In this document: piece by piece, positions 1 to 8,593 of the stretch
Layout: the number at the start of each line of letters is the position of its first letter
How positions within the stretch are numbered: the first letter of the stretch is position 1
DNA from: Peteryoungia algae
GTDB lineage: Bacteria > Pseudomonadota > Alphaproteobacteria > Rhizobiales > Rhizobiaceae
Direction of reading: 5' to 3'
Assembly (NCBI RefSeq): GCF_030369675.1
Contig: NZ_CP128477.1
Span: 2,432,001-2,496,000, forward strand
DNA length: 64,000 nucleotides
Program-made: the position numbers and the translations under genes
The notes under the pieces: model-generated
Databases searched by the model: none
What the model was told of the DNA's origin: nothing
What the model saw: only the letters and a program-made list of their open reading frames with translations

Positions 1-49
1 CGTGTTCGAGGCGCAGCAGAACTTTCTCTAGCTATGGCTTTATCTTGGT

Positions 50-74
50 CGAACGATCCAGCCTGTACCGCGTT
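50..74 (+). promoter_or_regulatory. Candidate EcfG-type (general stress) promoter of the Pmp3-like gene
   Basis: The sequence reads CGAAC, then 16 bases, then CGTT. The alphaproteobacterial EcfG consensus is GGAAC-N16/17-CGTT, so there is one mismatch. It ends 32 bases before the start codon at 107. Pmp3-type proteins are often stress-induced, which fits. The assignment rests on motif and position only. Confidence 0.4.
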
Positions 75-106
75 ATACGGGCGACACAAACCCAATCGGA
101 GTTTCC

Positions 107-265
107 ATGGACGTCGTTCGCATTCTTCTCGCAATCCTCCTGCCGCCGGTCGGCGTTTTCCTCCAGGTGGGCATCGGACTGCACTTCTGGCTGAACATTT
201 TGCTGACGCTCTTCGGCTACCTGCCGGGCATCATCCACGCGATCTGGGTCATCATTCGGAAATAA
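107..265 (+). CDS. YqaE/Pmp3 family small membrane protein
   Basis: This 52-residue protein is almost entirely two hydrophobic segments joined by a short loop. The first holds the hallmark LLPPVGVFLQVG and the second the hallmark LTLFGYLPGIIHAIWVI. These are diagnostic of the YqaE/Pmp3 (UPF0057) family of inner-membrane proteolipids, linked in other organisms to membrane potential and salt or cold stress. The start is set by CGGAG a few bases upstream of the ATG, and the length is normal for the family. It is monocistronic. A hairpin at 294-317 follows it and an EcfG-like promoter may precede it. The exact physiological role is unknown. Confidence 0.85.
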   Translation: MDVVRILLAILLPPVGVFLQVGIGLHFWLNILLTLFGYLPGIIHAIWVIIRK

Positions 266-293
266 CCCGTCGGATATACCGAGGCTTGCAGGC

Positions 294-317
294 AGAGCGG
301 GAACGAACGCCCGCTCT
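294..317. terminator. Hairpin between convergent genes
   Basis: AGAGCGGG and CCCGCTCT form a perfect 8-bp stem around an 8-base loop. It lies between the Pmp3-like gene and a small leftward gene. There is no long T-run on either side, so it could be a weak bidirectional terminator. Confidence 0.45.
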
Positions 318-444
318 CTCGCATCGGCACGCCGTGAGAACAGCCGGTCCGCGTCCAGCGACCTATCACGGGCACAACATTGGGAATGCCTGGCCGCCTA
401 CGCGACGCTTCTGGCAAGCAGGAATTGCCAGGTTCCGTGCGCCG

Positions 445-579
445 TCAGAGCGTAACGACCAGAGCGGCCAGGAACAGGATCGAGATCGCAACGGCCGCCA
501 TTGCCACTCGCTGCCGACAGATGTCGAGTGAGTGTGTGGATTTGGATTCACCGAAAATCTTTGCGATCGCATCTGACAT
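445..579 (-). CDS. Small single-pass membrane peptide, unknown function
   Basis: This is a 44-residue reading frame. It begins MSDAIAKIFGES, has a short polar middle, and ends in one hydrophobic helix (MAAVAISILFLAALVVTL) that runs to the C-terminus. The start was chosen because GGAG lies about 7 bases upstream; the frame stays open upstream, but that part has no ribosome site. The layout suggests a tail-anchored inner-membrane micropeptide. I do not recognise a family. Its short length keeps confidence moderate. Confidence 0.5.
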   Translation of the reverse strand: MSDAIAKIFGESKSTHSLDICRQRVAMAAVAISILFLAALVVTL

Positions 580-1105
580 GGCAGTCTCCGACGACGCCCG
601 GCCATTCATTGGCCCCGGCTTATATCGACACATTTTCGTCATAATTGGGCCGAGGTCAATAATCACGACTAGATTGGTATTCTAAAGATTCCACGCGTTG
701 GAAAAACAGCACCCAACTTGCCCCCAGCCTTGAAAATTTCAGCGTCTGCCCGGCCTCAATACCCTTTGAACGGCGTTTTCATCTGAGCAGCGGTCGGTTT
801 GGCGAGAATTGCGGTGATGGTAAGTGAGTTCGTCGCCTCGTCGACGTCGATTGCGGGGAGAGAACATCGATGGTGCTGACGATCTCAGGCGCGGTCGGGA
901 TGCCAGACTCAGATCGCTCTTCGCGACAAGACGGCTTCAGGCCATGGACTTGATGAAAGCTGCCTCAGCTCCTGCTCGCGAAGTGCAGCGACAGCCTCGT
1001 TTCCGACTTGCCAATTTTCGAATGATCGGAGAAAACAATCAAATTTGTCAGGCAACATGACAAAAATGAAACCCGGCTGGGATCGACTTGGGAGGAGTGA
1101 TGACG
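580..1105. other. Non-coding stretch between small peptide and DMT transporter
   Basis: I see no convincing gene here; short frames lack ribosome sites and family features. The only structure noted is the inverted repeat at 1044-1064 just before the transporter. The stretch must also hold the promoter of the leftward peptide. Confidence 0.5.
1044..1064. promoter_or_regulatory. Inverted repeat upstream of the DMT transporter, possible operator
   Basis: TTTGTCA and TGACAAA form a perfect 7-bp inverted repeat with a 7-base spacer. It ends about 40 bases before the transporter start. The half-site TTGTCA resembles that of the palindromes at 6201-6219 and 8594-8612, so a GntR/FadR-type regulator is possible. 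No binding protein can be named. Confidence 0.4.
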
Positions 1106-2029
1106 ATGCGCACGACTGATGACCGCGGGCAAAGCGCCTTGCGTTTTGCCGGCATGGCAGGCCCGGCCGTCATGCTGCTCGGTATGCTGCTCTTCGCCAT
1201 GAACGACGCCATGGGAAAGTGGCTCGTCGCGAGTTATGGCATCGGGCAGGTCATTCTGATCCGGAGTATCGCGGCTCTGCTCATCCTTGCGCCCTTCCTC
1301 TGGATGGCCGGCCTCAAACCGGTCGTCGAGGCGGAGAGACCGGGACTGCAGCTGATGCGGGTCGTCTTCTCGACCCTCGAGCTGTTCTGCTTCTACTATG
1401 CGGTCATGTACCTGCCGCTTGCCGATGTCATGACGTACTGGCTGGCGGCCCCGATCTACGTGGCTGCGGCAGCGCCATTCCTCTTGGGTGAAAAGGTCGG
1501 CTGGCGGCGTTGGGGCGCAATTGCCGTAGGCTTTATCGGTGTCGTCATCACGCTCGAACCGTCGAGTGCAATGTTCACGGCACCAGCATTGATTTCCATC
1601 ATCGGCACGGCCGCCTTCGCACTCATGATGCTCACCGGGCGCAGCCTCAGGGGCACACCCGACAAGACCCTGGTGCTGTTTCAGACAGGCGGCGCGGCCG
1701 TTGTCGGACTGATCGCTGCCCCCTTTGGCTGGGCTCCGCTCAATTCCGGGACGGAAGTGCTTCTGCTTGGCCTGCTCGGCATCGTCGCGATGAGTGCGCA
1801 TATGCTGGTCAACCGGGCGCTGAAGATTTCGGACGCAGCGACGGTCGCTCCGCTGCAGTACACGCTTCTGCTGTGGGCCGTGGTGTTCGGATACGCCTTC
1901 TTCAACGAAGTCCCCCGGCTGACCATGCTGGTGGGCGCATCGCTGATCGTCGGGTCCGGCCTTTTCATCTTCTTCCGTGAACAGCAATTGAAGAAGAGGG
2001 ACAAGGTTCTGCCCGCCATCCCGGAATAG
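1106..2029 (+). CDS. DMT superfamily (EamA) transporter
   Basis: This 307-residue protein has about ten predicted membrane helices arranged as two EamA repeats, the usual layout of drug/metabolite transporters and S-adenosylmethionine or amino-acid exporters. Typical motifs include FAMNDAMGKWL in helix 1, FYYAVMYLPLADVMTYW in the first repeat and LLWAVVFGYAFFNEVP in the second. GGAGGAG ends 8 bases before the ATG at 1106. In-frame ATG (1100) and TTG (1088) codons lie closer to or upstream of that site, so the start could shift by 2-6 codons. It has its own terminator at 2039. The substrate cannot be inferred. Confidence 0.85.
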   Translation: MRTTDDRGQSALRFAGMAGPAVMLLGMLLFAMNDAMGKWLVASYGIGQVILIRSIAALLILAPFLWMAGLKPVVEAERPGLQLMRVVFSTLELFCFYYAVMYLPLADVMTYWLAAPIYVAAAAPFLLGEKVGWRRWGAIAVGFIGVVITLEPSSAMFTAPALISIIGTAAFALMMLTGRSLRGTPDKTLVLFQTGGAAVVGLIAAPFGWAPLNSGTEVLLLGLLGIVAMSAHMLVNRALKISDAATVAPLQYTLLLWAVVFGYAFFNEVPRLTMLVGASLIVGSGLFIFFREQQLKKRDKVLPAIPE

Positions 2030-2038
2030 CAATGAAAA

Positions 2039-2067
2039 AGCCCGCAGCGGAATGTCCGCTGCGGGCT
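2039..2067. terminator. Bidirectional rho-independent terminator
   Basis: A perfect 13-bp GC-rich stem with a 3-base loop, followed by CTTTCT on the plus strand and by CTTTTTC on the minus strand. It sits between the convergent DMT and dctP-type genes and should stop transcription from both sides. Confidence 0.85.
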
Positions 2068-2111
2068 CTTTCTGGTGCGGCTCCTTAAGGAGAGCCACGA
2101 CCAGGGAGGTT

Positions 2112-3116
2112 TTACTTCCGGATTTCGGCGAGCTGAGCCATGATGCTGTCGACTACGTCAGCGCCAATCGCGTCCTTGTGCTTCTCGTAGACCACCATCG
2201 ACTTTTCGCGAATACGTGCCTGTTCCTCGTCTGACAGCGCGTTCACTTCAAGGCCGGCAGCCTTGATCTTCTCGAGGGACTGCTTGTTGAGGTCGGCGAT
2301 GACACTGCGCTCGACGTCACGGCCGACCGTCGCGCATTCACGCAAGGCTGCCTGCTCTTCCGGCGTGTAGGTGTCGAAGATCGCCTTGGAGAAGAGGAAC
2401 AGGAACGGCGTGTAGGCGTGGTTGGTCTCCGTGACATACTTCTGCACTTCGAAGAACTTCGAGGTGTCGATCGTCACATAGGGGTTTTCCTGCGCATCGA
2501 TGGTCTTGGTCTCGAGCGCCGAGAACACTTCACCGAACGCCATTGGCGTTGCATTGGCGCCGAGGTTCTGGAAAGTGTCGAGGAAGATGTTGTTCTGCAT
2601 GACGCGAACCTTCATGCCCTCGAAGTCTTCCCACTTCGTCACCGGACGAACCGAGTTGGAAAGGTTGCGGAAGCCGTTTTCCCAGTAACCCAGATTGACC
2701 AGGCCGACGGCCGCCATTTTCTCGTTCATCATCGTGCCGAAGTCGCCGTCCAGCACCGTGTAGGCTTCCTGGGCGTTGGCGAAGAGGAACGGCAGATCGA
2801 AGACGCCGAGCGCCGGCTCGATGCCGACCAGCGGCGATGACGATGTCACCACGGCTTCCTGAACGCCGGAACGCAGGGCCTGCGTTGCCTGAAGGTCGCC
2901 GCCGAGGGCACCGCCCCAGAAAGCCTGCAGCTTCAGCTTGCCGCCGGACTTGTCATCCAGGCATTTCTGCATGGCTTCAATTCCGTTGCCGACCGGATGG
3001 TCGGCATTGATGCCGTTCGAGACGCGAATGGTGCGCTCGTTGAATTCGGCGAAGGCCGGAGCGGCTCCGGAAACGGCGAATGCCATTGCTGTCGTTGCGA
3101 GTAGTATCTTTCTCAT
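2112..3116 (-). CDS. TRAP transporter substrate-binding protein (DctP family)
   Basis: This 334-residue periplasmic solute-binding protein of a TRAP carboxylate importer has a clear signal peptide at residues 1-23 (AFAVSGAAPAFAE). The mature part has DctP-family features: the KVRVMQN segment, which supplies the conserved carboxylate-binding arginine, and the following QENPY motif. GGGAGGA lies 7 bases before the ATG. It is the last gene of a leftward operon that starts with an FAH-family enzyme and the two TRAP membrane subunits, so its ligand is probably the sugar acid that the locus degrades. The substrate is inferred from context only. Confidence 0.9.
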   Translation of the reverse strand: MRKILLATTAMAFAVSGAAPAFAEFNERTIRVSNGINADHPVGNGIEAMQKCLDDKSGGKLKLQAFWGGALGGDLQATQALRSGVQEAVVTSSSPLVGIEPALGVFDLPFLFANAQEAYTVLDGDFGTMMNEKMAAVGLVNLGYWENGFRNLSNSVRPVTKWEDFEGMKVRVMQNNIFLDTFQNLGANATPMAFGEVFSALETKTIDAQENPYVTIDTSKFFEVQKYVTETNHAYTPFLFLFSKAIFDTYTPEEQAALRECATVGRDVERSVIADLNKQSLEKIKAAGLEVNALSDEEQARIREKSMVVYEKHKDAIGADVVDSIMAQLAEIRK

Positions 3117-3162
3117 AGTGTATCCTCCCTTGGATTGAAATGAGTGGGTTGAGCTTGGGTCG

Positions 3163-4440
3163 TTACCGGAGCCATTGCGCCGGCACGATGACGATGTCGG
3201 GGAATATGACGAGCAGGACCAGAACCAGAACCTGCGCCAGCAGGAAAGGAACGATACCCGTCACGACCTTGCCGAGCGGTACGCGCCCGACCCCGCTGAC
3301 CACGTTGAGCACGACGCCGACGGGCGGCGTGATCAGGCCGATGCAGCAGTTCATGATGAACATGACACCGAAGTAGACCGGGTCGATGCCTGCCTGCTTG
3401 ATGATCGGCATCAGTACGGGTGTCAGGATCAGGATGGTTGGCGTCAGATCGAGTGCTGTGCCGACCACAAGAACCAGCGCCATGATGACGAACATCAGAA
3501 GCATGGGACGATCGATCAGGGGCTCGATGTAACGCGTGATCTCACCGGGAATGTTCGCGGCGGTAATCAGCCATGCGGACACGAGAGCAGCGCAGACCAG
3601 GAACATGATGATCGAGGTTGTCTTGGCTGCCTGGAGAATGACCCGTGGCAGATCCTTGGGCTTCAGCTCGCGATAGATCACCATACCGACGAACATGGCA
3701 TAGGCCGCCGCGATGACTGCCGCTTCCGTAGGCGTGACCACACCGGCCTTGATGCCCCCGAGGATGATCACCGGCATGCCGAGTGCCCATGCGGCACGCC
3801 CTGTCGCGCGCAGTCGATCTTTTGCCGGCGCCTTTGGCAAGGGCAGGACTTTGTCCTTCCGCACCACGACCTGCCAGGCAATGACAAGCGCGATCCCCAT
3901 CAACATGCCAGGAACGATGCCGGCCATGAAGAGCTGCGTGATCGAGACATTCGCCGCCACACCGAAGACGATGAATGCCATTGACGGCGGGATGACGGGC
4001 GCGATGATGCCGCCGGATGCGATGAGACCAGCGGAGCGCGGCACGTTGTATCCGGCCTTGGCCATCATCGGAATGAGGATCGCGGCAAGAGCTGCCGTAT
4101 CGGCTGCGGCCGAGCCGGAGATGCTGGCCATGATCACGGCAGCCATGATGGCAACGATGCCGAGGCCGCCCCTGATATGCCCGACACAGGCAATGGCGAA
4201 TTCGATGATGCGGCGAGACAAACCGCCGGAATTCATCAGTTCACCTGCCAGGACGAAGAACGGGATTGCGAGCAGCGTGAACGTGTCGGCGCCCGCGATC
4301 ATGTTCTGAGCGATGATCTGGCTGTTGAACATGCCCATGTACCACATGAGCGTGACGCCGCAGAACATCAGCGCAAAGGCGACGGGAACGCCGATGGCCA
4401 TGGCGCCGAGGAGAGAGACAATAAAGACGACGAGGGTCAT
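3163..4440 (-). CDS. TRAP transporter large permease (DctM family)
   Basis: This 425-residue integral membrane protein has about 12 helices. It is the ion-coupled translocation subunit of the TRAP importer. Family features include VPVAFALMF near the N-terminus, GGLGIVAIMAAVIMASISGSAAAD in the first half, and FGVMFIMNCCIGLITPPVG near the C-terminus. Its ATG overlaps the stop of the small permease by one base, showing translational coupling. It works with the proteins at 2112 and 4440. Confidence 0.93.
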   Translation of the reverse strand: MTLVVFIVSLLGAMAIGVPVAFALMFCGVTLMWYMGMFNSQIIAQNMIAGADTFTLLAIPFFVLAGELMNSGGLSRRIIEFAIACVGHIRGGLGIVAIMAAVIMASISGSAAADTAALAAILIPMMAKAGYNVPRSAGLIASGGIIAPVIPPSMAFIVFGVAANVSITQLFMAGIVPGMLMGIALVIAWQVVVRKDKVLPLPKAPAKDRLRATGRAAWALGMPVIILGGIKAGVVTPTEAAVIAAAYAMFVGMVIYRELKPKDLPRVILQAAKTTSIIMFLVCAALVSAWLITAANIPGEITRYIEPLIDRPMLLMFVIMALVLVVGTALDLTPTILILTPVLMPIIKQAGIDPVYFGVMFIMNCCIGLITPPVGVVLNVVSGVGRVPLGKVVTGIVPFLLAQVLVLVLLVIFPDIVIVPAQWLR

Positions 4441-4979
4441 CAGGCGCGCTCCACCAGCTTCTCGATGCCGTGGTGTTCGCCTGCAAAGGCGGCGATTTCA
4501 CTTTCGGTGACACGCCCGGTGACCAGGCGGAAGAGGCGTTCGAGTGCGATGAGGCTGCAGCCGGCGCCAGTGAAGAAGCCGATACCATAGACCCATCCCA
4601 TGGAGAGGCCCGTCACGGGCGCACTCATGCTGGCATTGATCGGCAACTGCTTCCAGGTCCCCCAGAAGAAGATCGCCGAAACGCCGAAAATCAGAAGATT
4701 GGACAAGATCATGCAGGTTACGCGTCCGCGTCGACCGAAGGTCGCGACCAGACTTTCAACACCCATATGTCCATATTCGCGAAATCCGACGACAGCGCCG
4801 ACGAAGGTCAACCAGACAAAGAAGTATCGGGACATCTCATCCGAAACCGTGAGACCGGAATTGAAGCCGTAGCGCAAGATGACGTTGACAAACACCATGA
4901 TTGCCATGCCCGACAGGAGCAGGATCAAAAGCAATTCAAGGAACTTGTAGAAAAGATCGACAGCTCTGGTCATACGCAT
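4440..4979 (-). CDS. TRAP transporter small permease (DctQ family)
   Basis: This protein has four predicted membrane helices and 179 residues, typical for DctQ. The motif RYFFVWLTFVGAVVGFREYGHMGVE matches the family's conserved central region. Two ATG codons are possible, at 4979 and 4973. The first sits one base after the stop of the upstream FAH gene and has AAGG about 6 bases away, so it is preferred. It forms the membrane complex with the large permease encoded next to it. Confidence 0.88.
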   Translation of the reverse strand: MRMTRAVDLFYKFLELLLILLLSGMAIMVFVNVILRYGFNSGLTVSDEMSRYFFVWLTFVGAVVGFREYGHMGVESLVATFGRRGRVTCMILSNLLIFGVSAIFFWGTWKQLPINASMSAPVTGLSMGWVYGIGFFTGAGCSLIALERLFRLVTGRVTESEIAAFAGEHHGIEKLVERA

Positions 4980-4980
4980 C

Positions 4981-6150
4981 TCACGCCTTGTCGAGCAGGC
5001 CGCGCTGGGCCAGGTTGCGGAAAAGGGCACGCGTCCCGAAGACCCATTCCGGACAGGAATCCGTGCGATCGACCCAGTTGACCAGACGTCCCAGCTTCGG
5101 CGTGGCAATCTCGACGCGATCTCCCACTTCGTGGGTAAAGCCGAGACCGGCGCCACGTCGGTCCTTGACCGGGGCAAACATGGTCCCGAGAAACAGAACC
5201 GCGCCGTCGGGATATTGATGGTTTCGGTTGCGCAATTGGGAAGCCAGATTTTCCGGCGTGCGACTGATCGCTTCCATCGGACTTTCCCCCGTCATCTCGA
5301 AGCCGTCTTCTCCGCGCACGAGCAGCGAAACACGAACCTTGCGCAACACATCCATCGTGAAGCTGCCGTGGAAGAGCCGGATGAAGGGCCCGATCGAGCA
5401 GGACGCGTTATTGTCCTTCGCTTTTCCGAGAAGCAGTGCAGACCGGCCTTCGACATCCCGCAAATTCACGTCGTTGCCGAGCGTCGCGCCGATGATCTTG
5501 CCGTCGGAACGAACTGCAAGAACGATTTCCGGCTCCGGATTGTTCCACTGCGAAATCGGATGAATTCCGACGGCGTCACCGCAGGTGACCGAGGACATCG
5601 GCTGGGCCTTGGTGAAGATCTCGGCGTCTGGCCCGATACCGACTTCCAGATATTGCGACCATAGCCCCATGTCCTGCAACAGCGCCTTGACCTTGGCTGC
5701 CTGTTCCGAACCTGCGACAAGCCCACGAAGACTGTCACCCAATACTGGCGCCAGCTCCTTGCGGATGGCTTGGGCGCGGGCCGCATCACCCTTTGCCTGC
5801 TCTTCGATCACACGCTCCAACATGCTGTCAGCGAAGGTCACGCCGGCAGCCTTCACGGCCTGCAGATCGATCGGTGCAAGCAGACGTCCCGCCTGACCGG
5901 AAAGAAAATCGTCGAGCGTACCGAGTACGGGAAGGTCGTCCTGCGACGAGAGGCGTTCTGCCAGGTCTTCGATCTCGAACAGGCCGGAGGCCGTGGGCGC
6001 GATGGCCGTCAGGTCGAGCACTTCGCCGTGGCGAACGAGAACCACGCAGGGACCGCCGGCGACATTTGACCAGACGCGACCAACCAGCAGCGCTTCCGAT
6101 GCATCTTCCGGCAGAATATATGCGGATTCCAGGCGTACTCCAGACTGCAA
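4981..6150 (-). CDS. FAH-family sugar-acid dehydratase/hydrolase, XylX-like
   Basis: This 389-residue protein has a C-terminal fumarylacetoacetate-hydrolase fold with the metal-site segment EPEIVLAV and, further on, GNDVNLRDVEGRSALLLGKAKD. Length and N-terminus (LPEDASEALLVGRVW) match, from memory, the 2-keto-3-deoxy-D-xylonate dehydratase group (XylX of Caulobacter) better than true fumarylacetoacetases. Such enzymes act on the 2-keto-3-deoxy acid made by an XylD-type dehydratase, and one is encoded at 10565. The start is a TTG at 6150, chosen for GGAGGAGG about 6 bases upstream; the frame is open upstream but that part holds an operator. It is the first gene of the TRAP operon. The exact substrate is inferred. 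Confidence 0.78.
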   Translation of the reverse strand: MQSGVRLESAYILPEDASEALLVGRVWSNVAGGPCVVLVRHGEVLDLTAIAPTASGLFEIEDLAERLSSQDDLPVLGTLDDFLSGQAGRLLAPIDLQAVKAAGVTFADSMLERVIEEQAKGDAARAQAIRKELAPVLGDSLRGLVAGSEQAAKVKALLQDMGLWSQYLEVGIGPDAEIFTKAQPMSSVTCGDAVGIHPISQWNNPEPEIVLAVRSDGKIIGATLGNDVNLRDVEGRSALLLGKAKDNNASCSIGPFIRLFHGSFTMDVLRKVRVSLLVRGEDGFEMTGESPMEAISRTPENLASQLRNRNHQYPDGAVLFLGTMFAPVKDRRGAGLGFTHEVGDRVEIATPKLGRLVNWVDRTDSCPEWVFGTRALFRNLAQRGLLDKA

Positions 6151-6200
6151 GACGGACCTCCTCCCTGTCCTTGGGCCGGGACTGACGTCGCCTTGCCCTA

Positions 6201-6219
6201 TTGTCAGGATGTCTGACAA
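6201..6219. promoter_or_regulatory. Palindromic operator before the FAH-TRAP operon
   Basis: TTGTCAG-GATGT-CTGACAA is a perfect 7-bp inverted repeat located about 50 bases upstream of the TTG start of the FAH-family gene. The segment ATGTCTGACAA resembles operators of FCD-type GntR regulators. A related site lies at 8594-8612. The regulator is most likely the GntR protein encoded immediately upstream. Confidence 0.62.
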
Positions 6220-6306
6220 CTCTTCATGTGCATTCTTAAGGTCAGAATTTCAGGCTGTCTACCCCGTAGAAGCACCTTGTTGACAACCCGCCCACCGGTT
6301 CGGCGG

Positions 6307-7035
6307 TCAGAACTGCTCGAGACTGAGGTCGATACGGCTCGCGGCGCCATGCAGATGGGCCCGCATCGCCTCGCGTGCCTCAACCGCATTGCCGCTTGCA
6401 ATCGCGTCCCTCAGGCGAACATGCTCGGCGATCGTCACCTCCACGATCTCCTCGAGAACAGCACGGGACCGGGCGGCATTGATTGCGAGGCTGATCCGCT
6501 CCGCAATGAAACCGATGAAAAGTGCAAAATATTCGTTGTGCGTCGCCTCGGCGACCGCCCGGTGAAAGGCGAGATCCGCAACAATCCCCTGCTCCGTCCA
6601 CTTGGCGGCCCCGGTCATATGCGACAGGGCGTCGTCGATCCTGGCGAGATCATCTGGCGTATGGTGGACAGCCGCCAGACCCGCCGCCTCGATTTCGAGC
6701 GGCACGCGCAACTGGAAGAGCGCCCGGAAACTCTGCGGCTCGAACAGTTCACCATCCTTTATCCGGATCGGCCGGGCAGAGGGTTCGCTGACGAACGCGC
6801 CCACACCCTGGCGGGTTTCGACGAGCCCTTCACTACGCAATTGCGCAATCGCTTCACGGACGACCGAACGGCTGACGGCAAGCGTCTTGGCGAGAACATG
6901 CTCCGTGGGCAAACGCTCGCCTGGCTTCAGCCGCCCCTGGCTTATCTCATCGGCCAATTGGGCGGCGATGCGAGCAGGCAGGTGCTCGCTGCGCCTGATT
7001 TGTCCGAAGTTGATCTGCCCGAGGTCGATCGCCAT
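6307..7035 (-). CDS. GntR family transcriptional regulator, FCD (FadR-type) subgroup
   Basis: This 242-residue protein has an N-terminal winged helix (residues about 14-80) with the GntR signature LPTEHVLAKTLAVSRSVVREA and the wing LVETRQGVGAFV. The C-terminal FCD domain has the metal-ligand spacing expected of the family (D...FHRAVAEATHN, then EHVRLRDAI, then AHLHGA). AGGAG about 6 bases before the ATG sets the start. It is encoded just downstream of the FAD-linked dehydrogenase and just upstream of the FAH-TRAP operon. FCD regulators usually sense carboxylate sugars, so it probably represses the locus until a sugar acid binds. Confidence 0.9.
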   Translation of the reverse strand: MAIDLGQINFGQIRRSEHLPARIAAQLADEISQGRLKPGERLPTEHVLAKTLAVSRSVVREAIAQLRSEGLVETRQGVGAFVSEPSARPIRIKDGELFEPQSFRALFQLRVPLEIEAAGLAAVHHTPDDLARIDDALSHMTGAAKWTEQGIVADLAFHRAVAEATHNEYFALFIGFIAERISLAINAARSRAVLEEIVEVTIAEHVRLRDAIASGNAVEAREAMRAHLHGAASRIDLSLEQF

Positions 7036-7068
7036 ACCTGCTCCTCTCCTTGCCACCGCTCCGGTATT

Positions 7069-8526
7069 TCATGAATCCGTATCGGAATTCAATTGGCAAC
7101 CCGGGTTCATGATCCAGTCCGGATCGATTGCCTGCTTGACGGCGGTCAACAACCGCCGCTGGACGGGTGGCAGGCGCTGGAGGAAATCGGCCTTCTTCAG
7201 GCGACCAATCCCGTGTTCGGCGCTGATCGACCCTCCAAAATCATCGAGCACCGCATTGATCACGCCTTTCGCCTCATAGATCTGCTGCTGAACCTCCTCA
7301 CCTGAGAGCCCGCCAGGAGGGAGCACATTGAGATGCACGTTCCCGTCACCGACATGGCCATAGGAGACACAGATGCAGCCGGGCAGACGCACCGTGACCG
7401 CAGCCTCTGCCGCCTCGACGAAAGTAGCCAGACGCGACAGCGGGACAGAGATATCGGTTCGCAAATGGGGCCCACGCCTTGCCTGCCCTTCGTTCATCCC
7501 CTCCCGGAACAACCAGAGGTTCTTCGCCTGGCTTCGGGAGGCGGCAATCACCCCGTCCAGCACCAGACCATCCTCCATCACGCCTTCCAGGAAGCGATGC
7601 ATGAGGTCTTCGATATCGACGAGCCCGGAGCCCGAGATCTCCATCAACACATATGCCGGATAGTCAGCGCTCATGGGCATTGCGAGATCGGGTATCGCCT
7701 CTTGCGCCAGAGTGAAGGCGATCGGAGGCATGAACTCGAAGGCGGACATCAGATCGCAGCAATCGCGGCGCGCCCGACGATAGAGCGCGATCGCATCCGA
7801 CAGCGTACCCAGACCCAGAAGTGCCGTCGCAACCTTCTCGGCCGGAGGCATGAGCTTCACGGAAACGGCCGTGATGATCCCCAGTGTTCCCTCAGCACCG
7901 ATGAACAACTGCTTGAGATCGATCCCGCGATTATCCTTCCTGAGCGTCGACAGGCCTTCGAAGACCGAGCCATCCGGCAGCACGACTTCAAGGCCCAGAA
8001 CCAGTTCACGCGTCATGCCGTAGCGCAACACGTTGATACCGCCGGCATTGGTCGAGACATTGCCGCCGATCCGGCACGACCCCTGCGCTCCGAGCGCCAG
8101 CGGGAAGTAGAGACCCGCTTCCTCCACCCGATCCTTGAATTCCGACAGGATCACGCCTGCCTCGACGACGGCGGAAAAATCATCCTCGTCGATCCGCCGG
8201 ATGGCCGTCATGCGCTCCAGGCTGACAATCACCTGGCGACTTGGATCGTCGGGTGTGCAGCCGAGCACAAGCCCGGTATTCCCCCCTTGAGGAACGATCG
8301 AAAGGCCGAGGGCACGGATGGCGCGAACGGCGGCACAAACCTCCGCTGTCGAGCGGGGCCGGATCACCGCGACCGCTCCGGTCGTCACGTCACCGTGCCA
8401 GTCGCGGCAGTAGCGCTCTATGTCCTGACCGCTCAGGACGAGATCGCCTCCCAATGCTGTGGCAAGGGCAGCGACCATCTCGCTGGACGAACCGCTGGTT
8501 TTCATCTGGCCATTTGCAGCCTGCAT
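7069..8526 (-). CDS. FAD-binding D-2-hydroxyacid dehydrogenase (GlcD/D-LDH type)
   Basis: This 485-residue flavoprotein has an N-terminal PCMH-type FAD-binding domain (VPQGGNTGLVLG, then IGGNVSTNAGGINVLRYG) and a C-terminal FAD-oxidase domain with GHVGDGNVHLNVLPP and the closing SAEHGIGRLKK. The family oxidises D-2-hydroxy acids such as D-lactate, glycolate or D-2-hydroxyglutarate. Its gene is 33 bases upstream of the GntR gene and diverges from the denD-like operon, so it probably oxidises an intermediate of the same pathway. An ATG at 8526 with AGGAG 8 bases away was chosen; a GTG one codon earlier is possible. Confidence 0.88.
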   Translation of the reverse strand: MQAANGQMKTSGSSSEMVAALATALGGDLVLSGQDIERYCRDWHGDVTTGAVAVIRPRSTAEVCAAVRAIRALGLSIVPQGGNTGLVLGCTPDDPSRQVIVSLERMTAIRRIDEDDFSAVVEAGVILSEFKDRVEEAGLYFPLALGAQGSCRIGGNVSTNAGGINVLRYGMTRELVLGLEVVLPDGSVFEGLSTLRKDNRGIDLKQLFIGAEGTLGIITAVSVKLMPPAEKVATALLGLGTLSDAIALYRRARRDCCDLMSAFEFMPPIAFTLAQEAIPDLAMPMSADYPAYVLMEISGSGLVDIEDLMHRFLEGVMEDGLVLDGVIAASRSQAKNLWLFREGMNEGQARRGPHLRTDISVPLSRLATFVEAAEAAVTVRLPGCICVSYGHVGDGNVHLNVLPPGGLSGEEVQQQIYEAKGVINAVLDDFGGSISAEHGIGRLKKADFLQRLPPVQRRLLTAVKQAIDPDWIMNPGCQLNSDTDS

Positions 8527-8593
8527 CACTCTTGCTCCTCGACACTTGGGACCGGGCGAATATCCAAGAATTGGGTTTTCAAACTGATGATAT

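Noticed and set aside
2..31. 3' end of a rightward gene at the window edge
   Set aside because: Only nine codons and a TAG stop are visible, too short to show that it is coding.
965..2098. Leftward 377-codon frame opposite the DMT transporter
   Set aside because: The composition is charged and low in hydrophobic residues, there is no family motif, and the plus strand encodes a clear membrane transporter with a good ribosome site.
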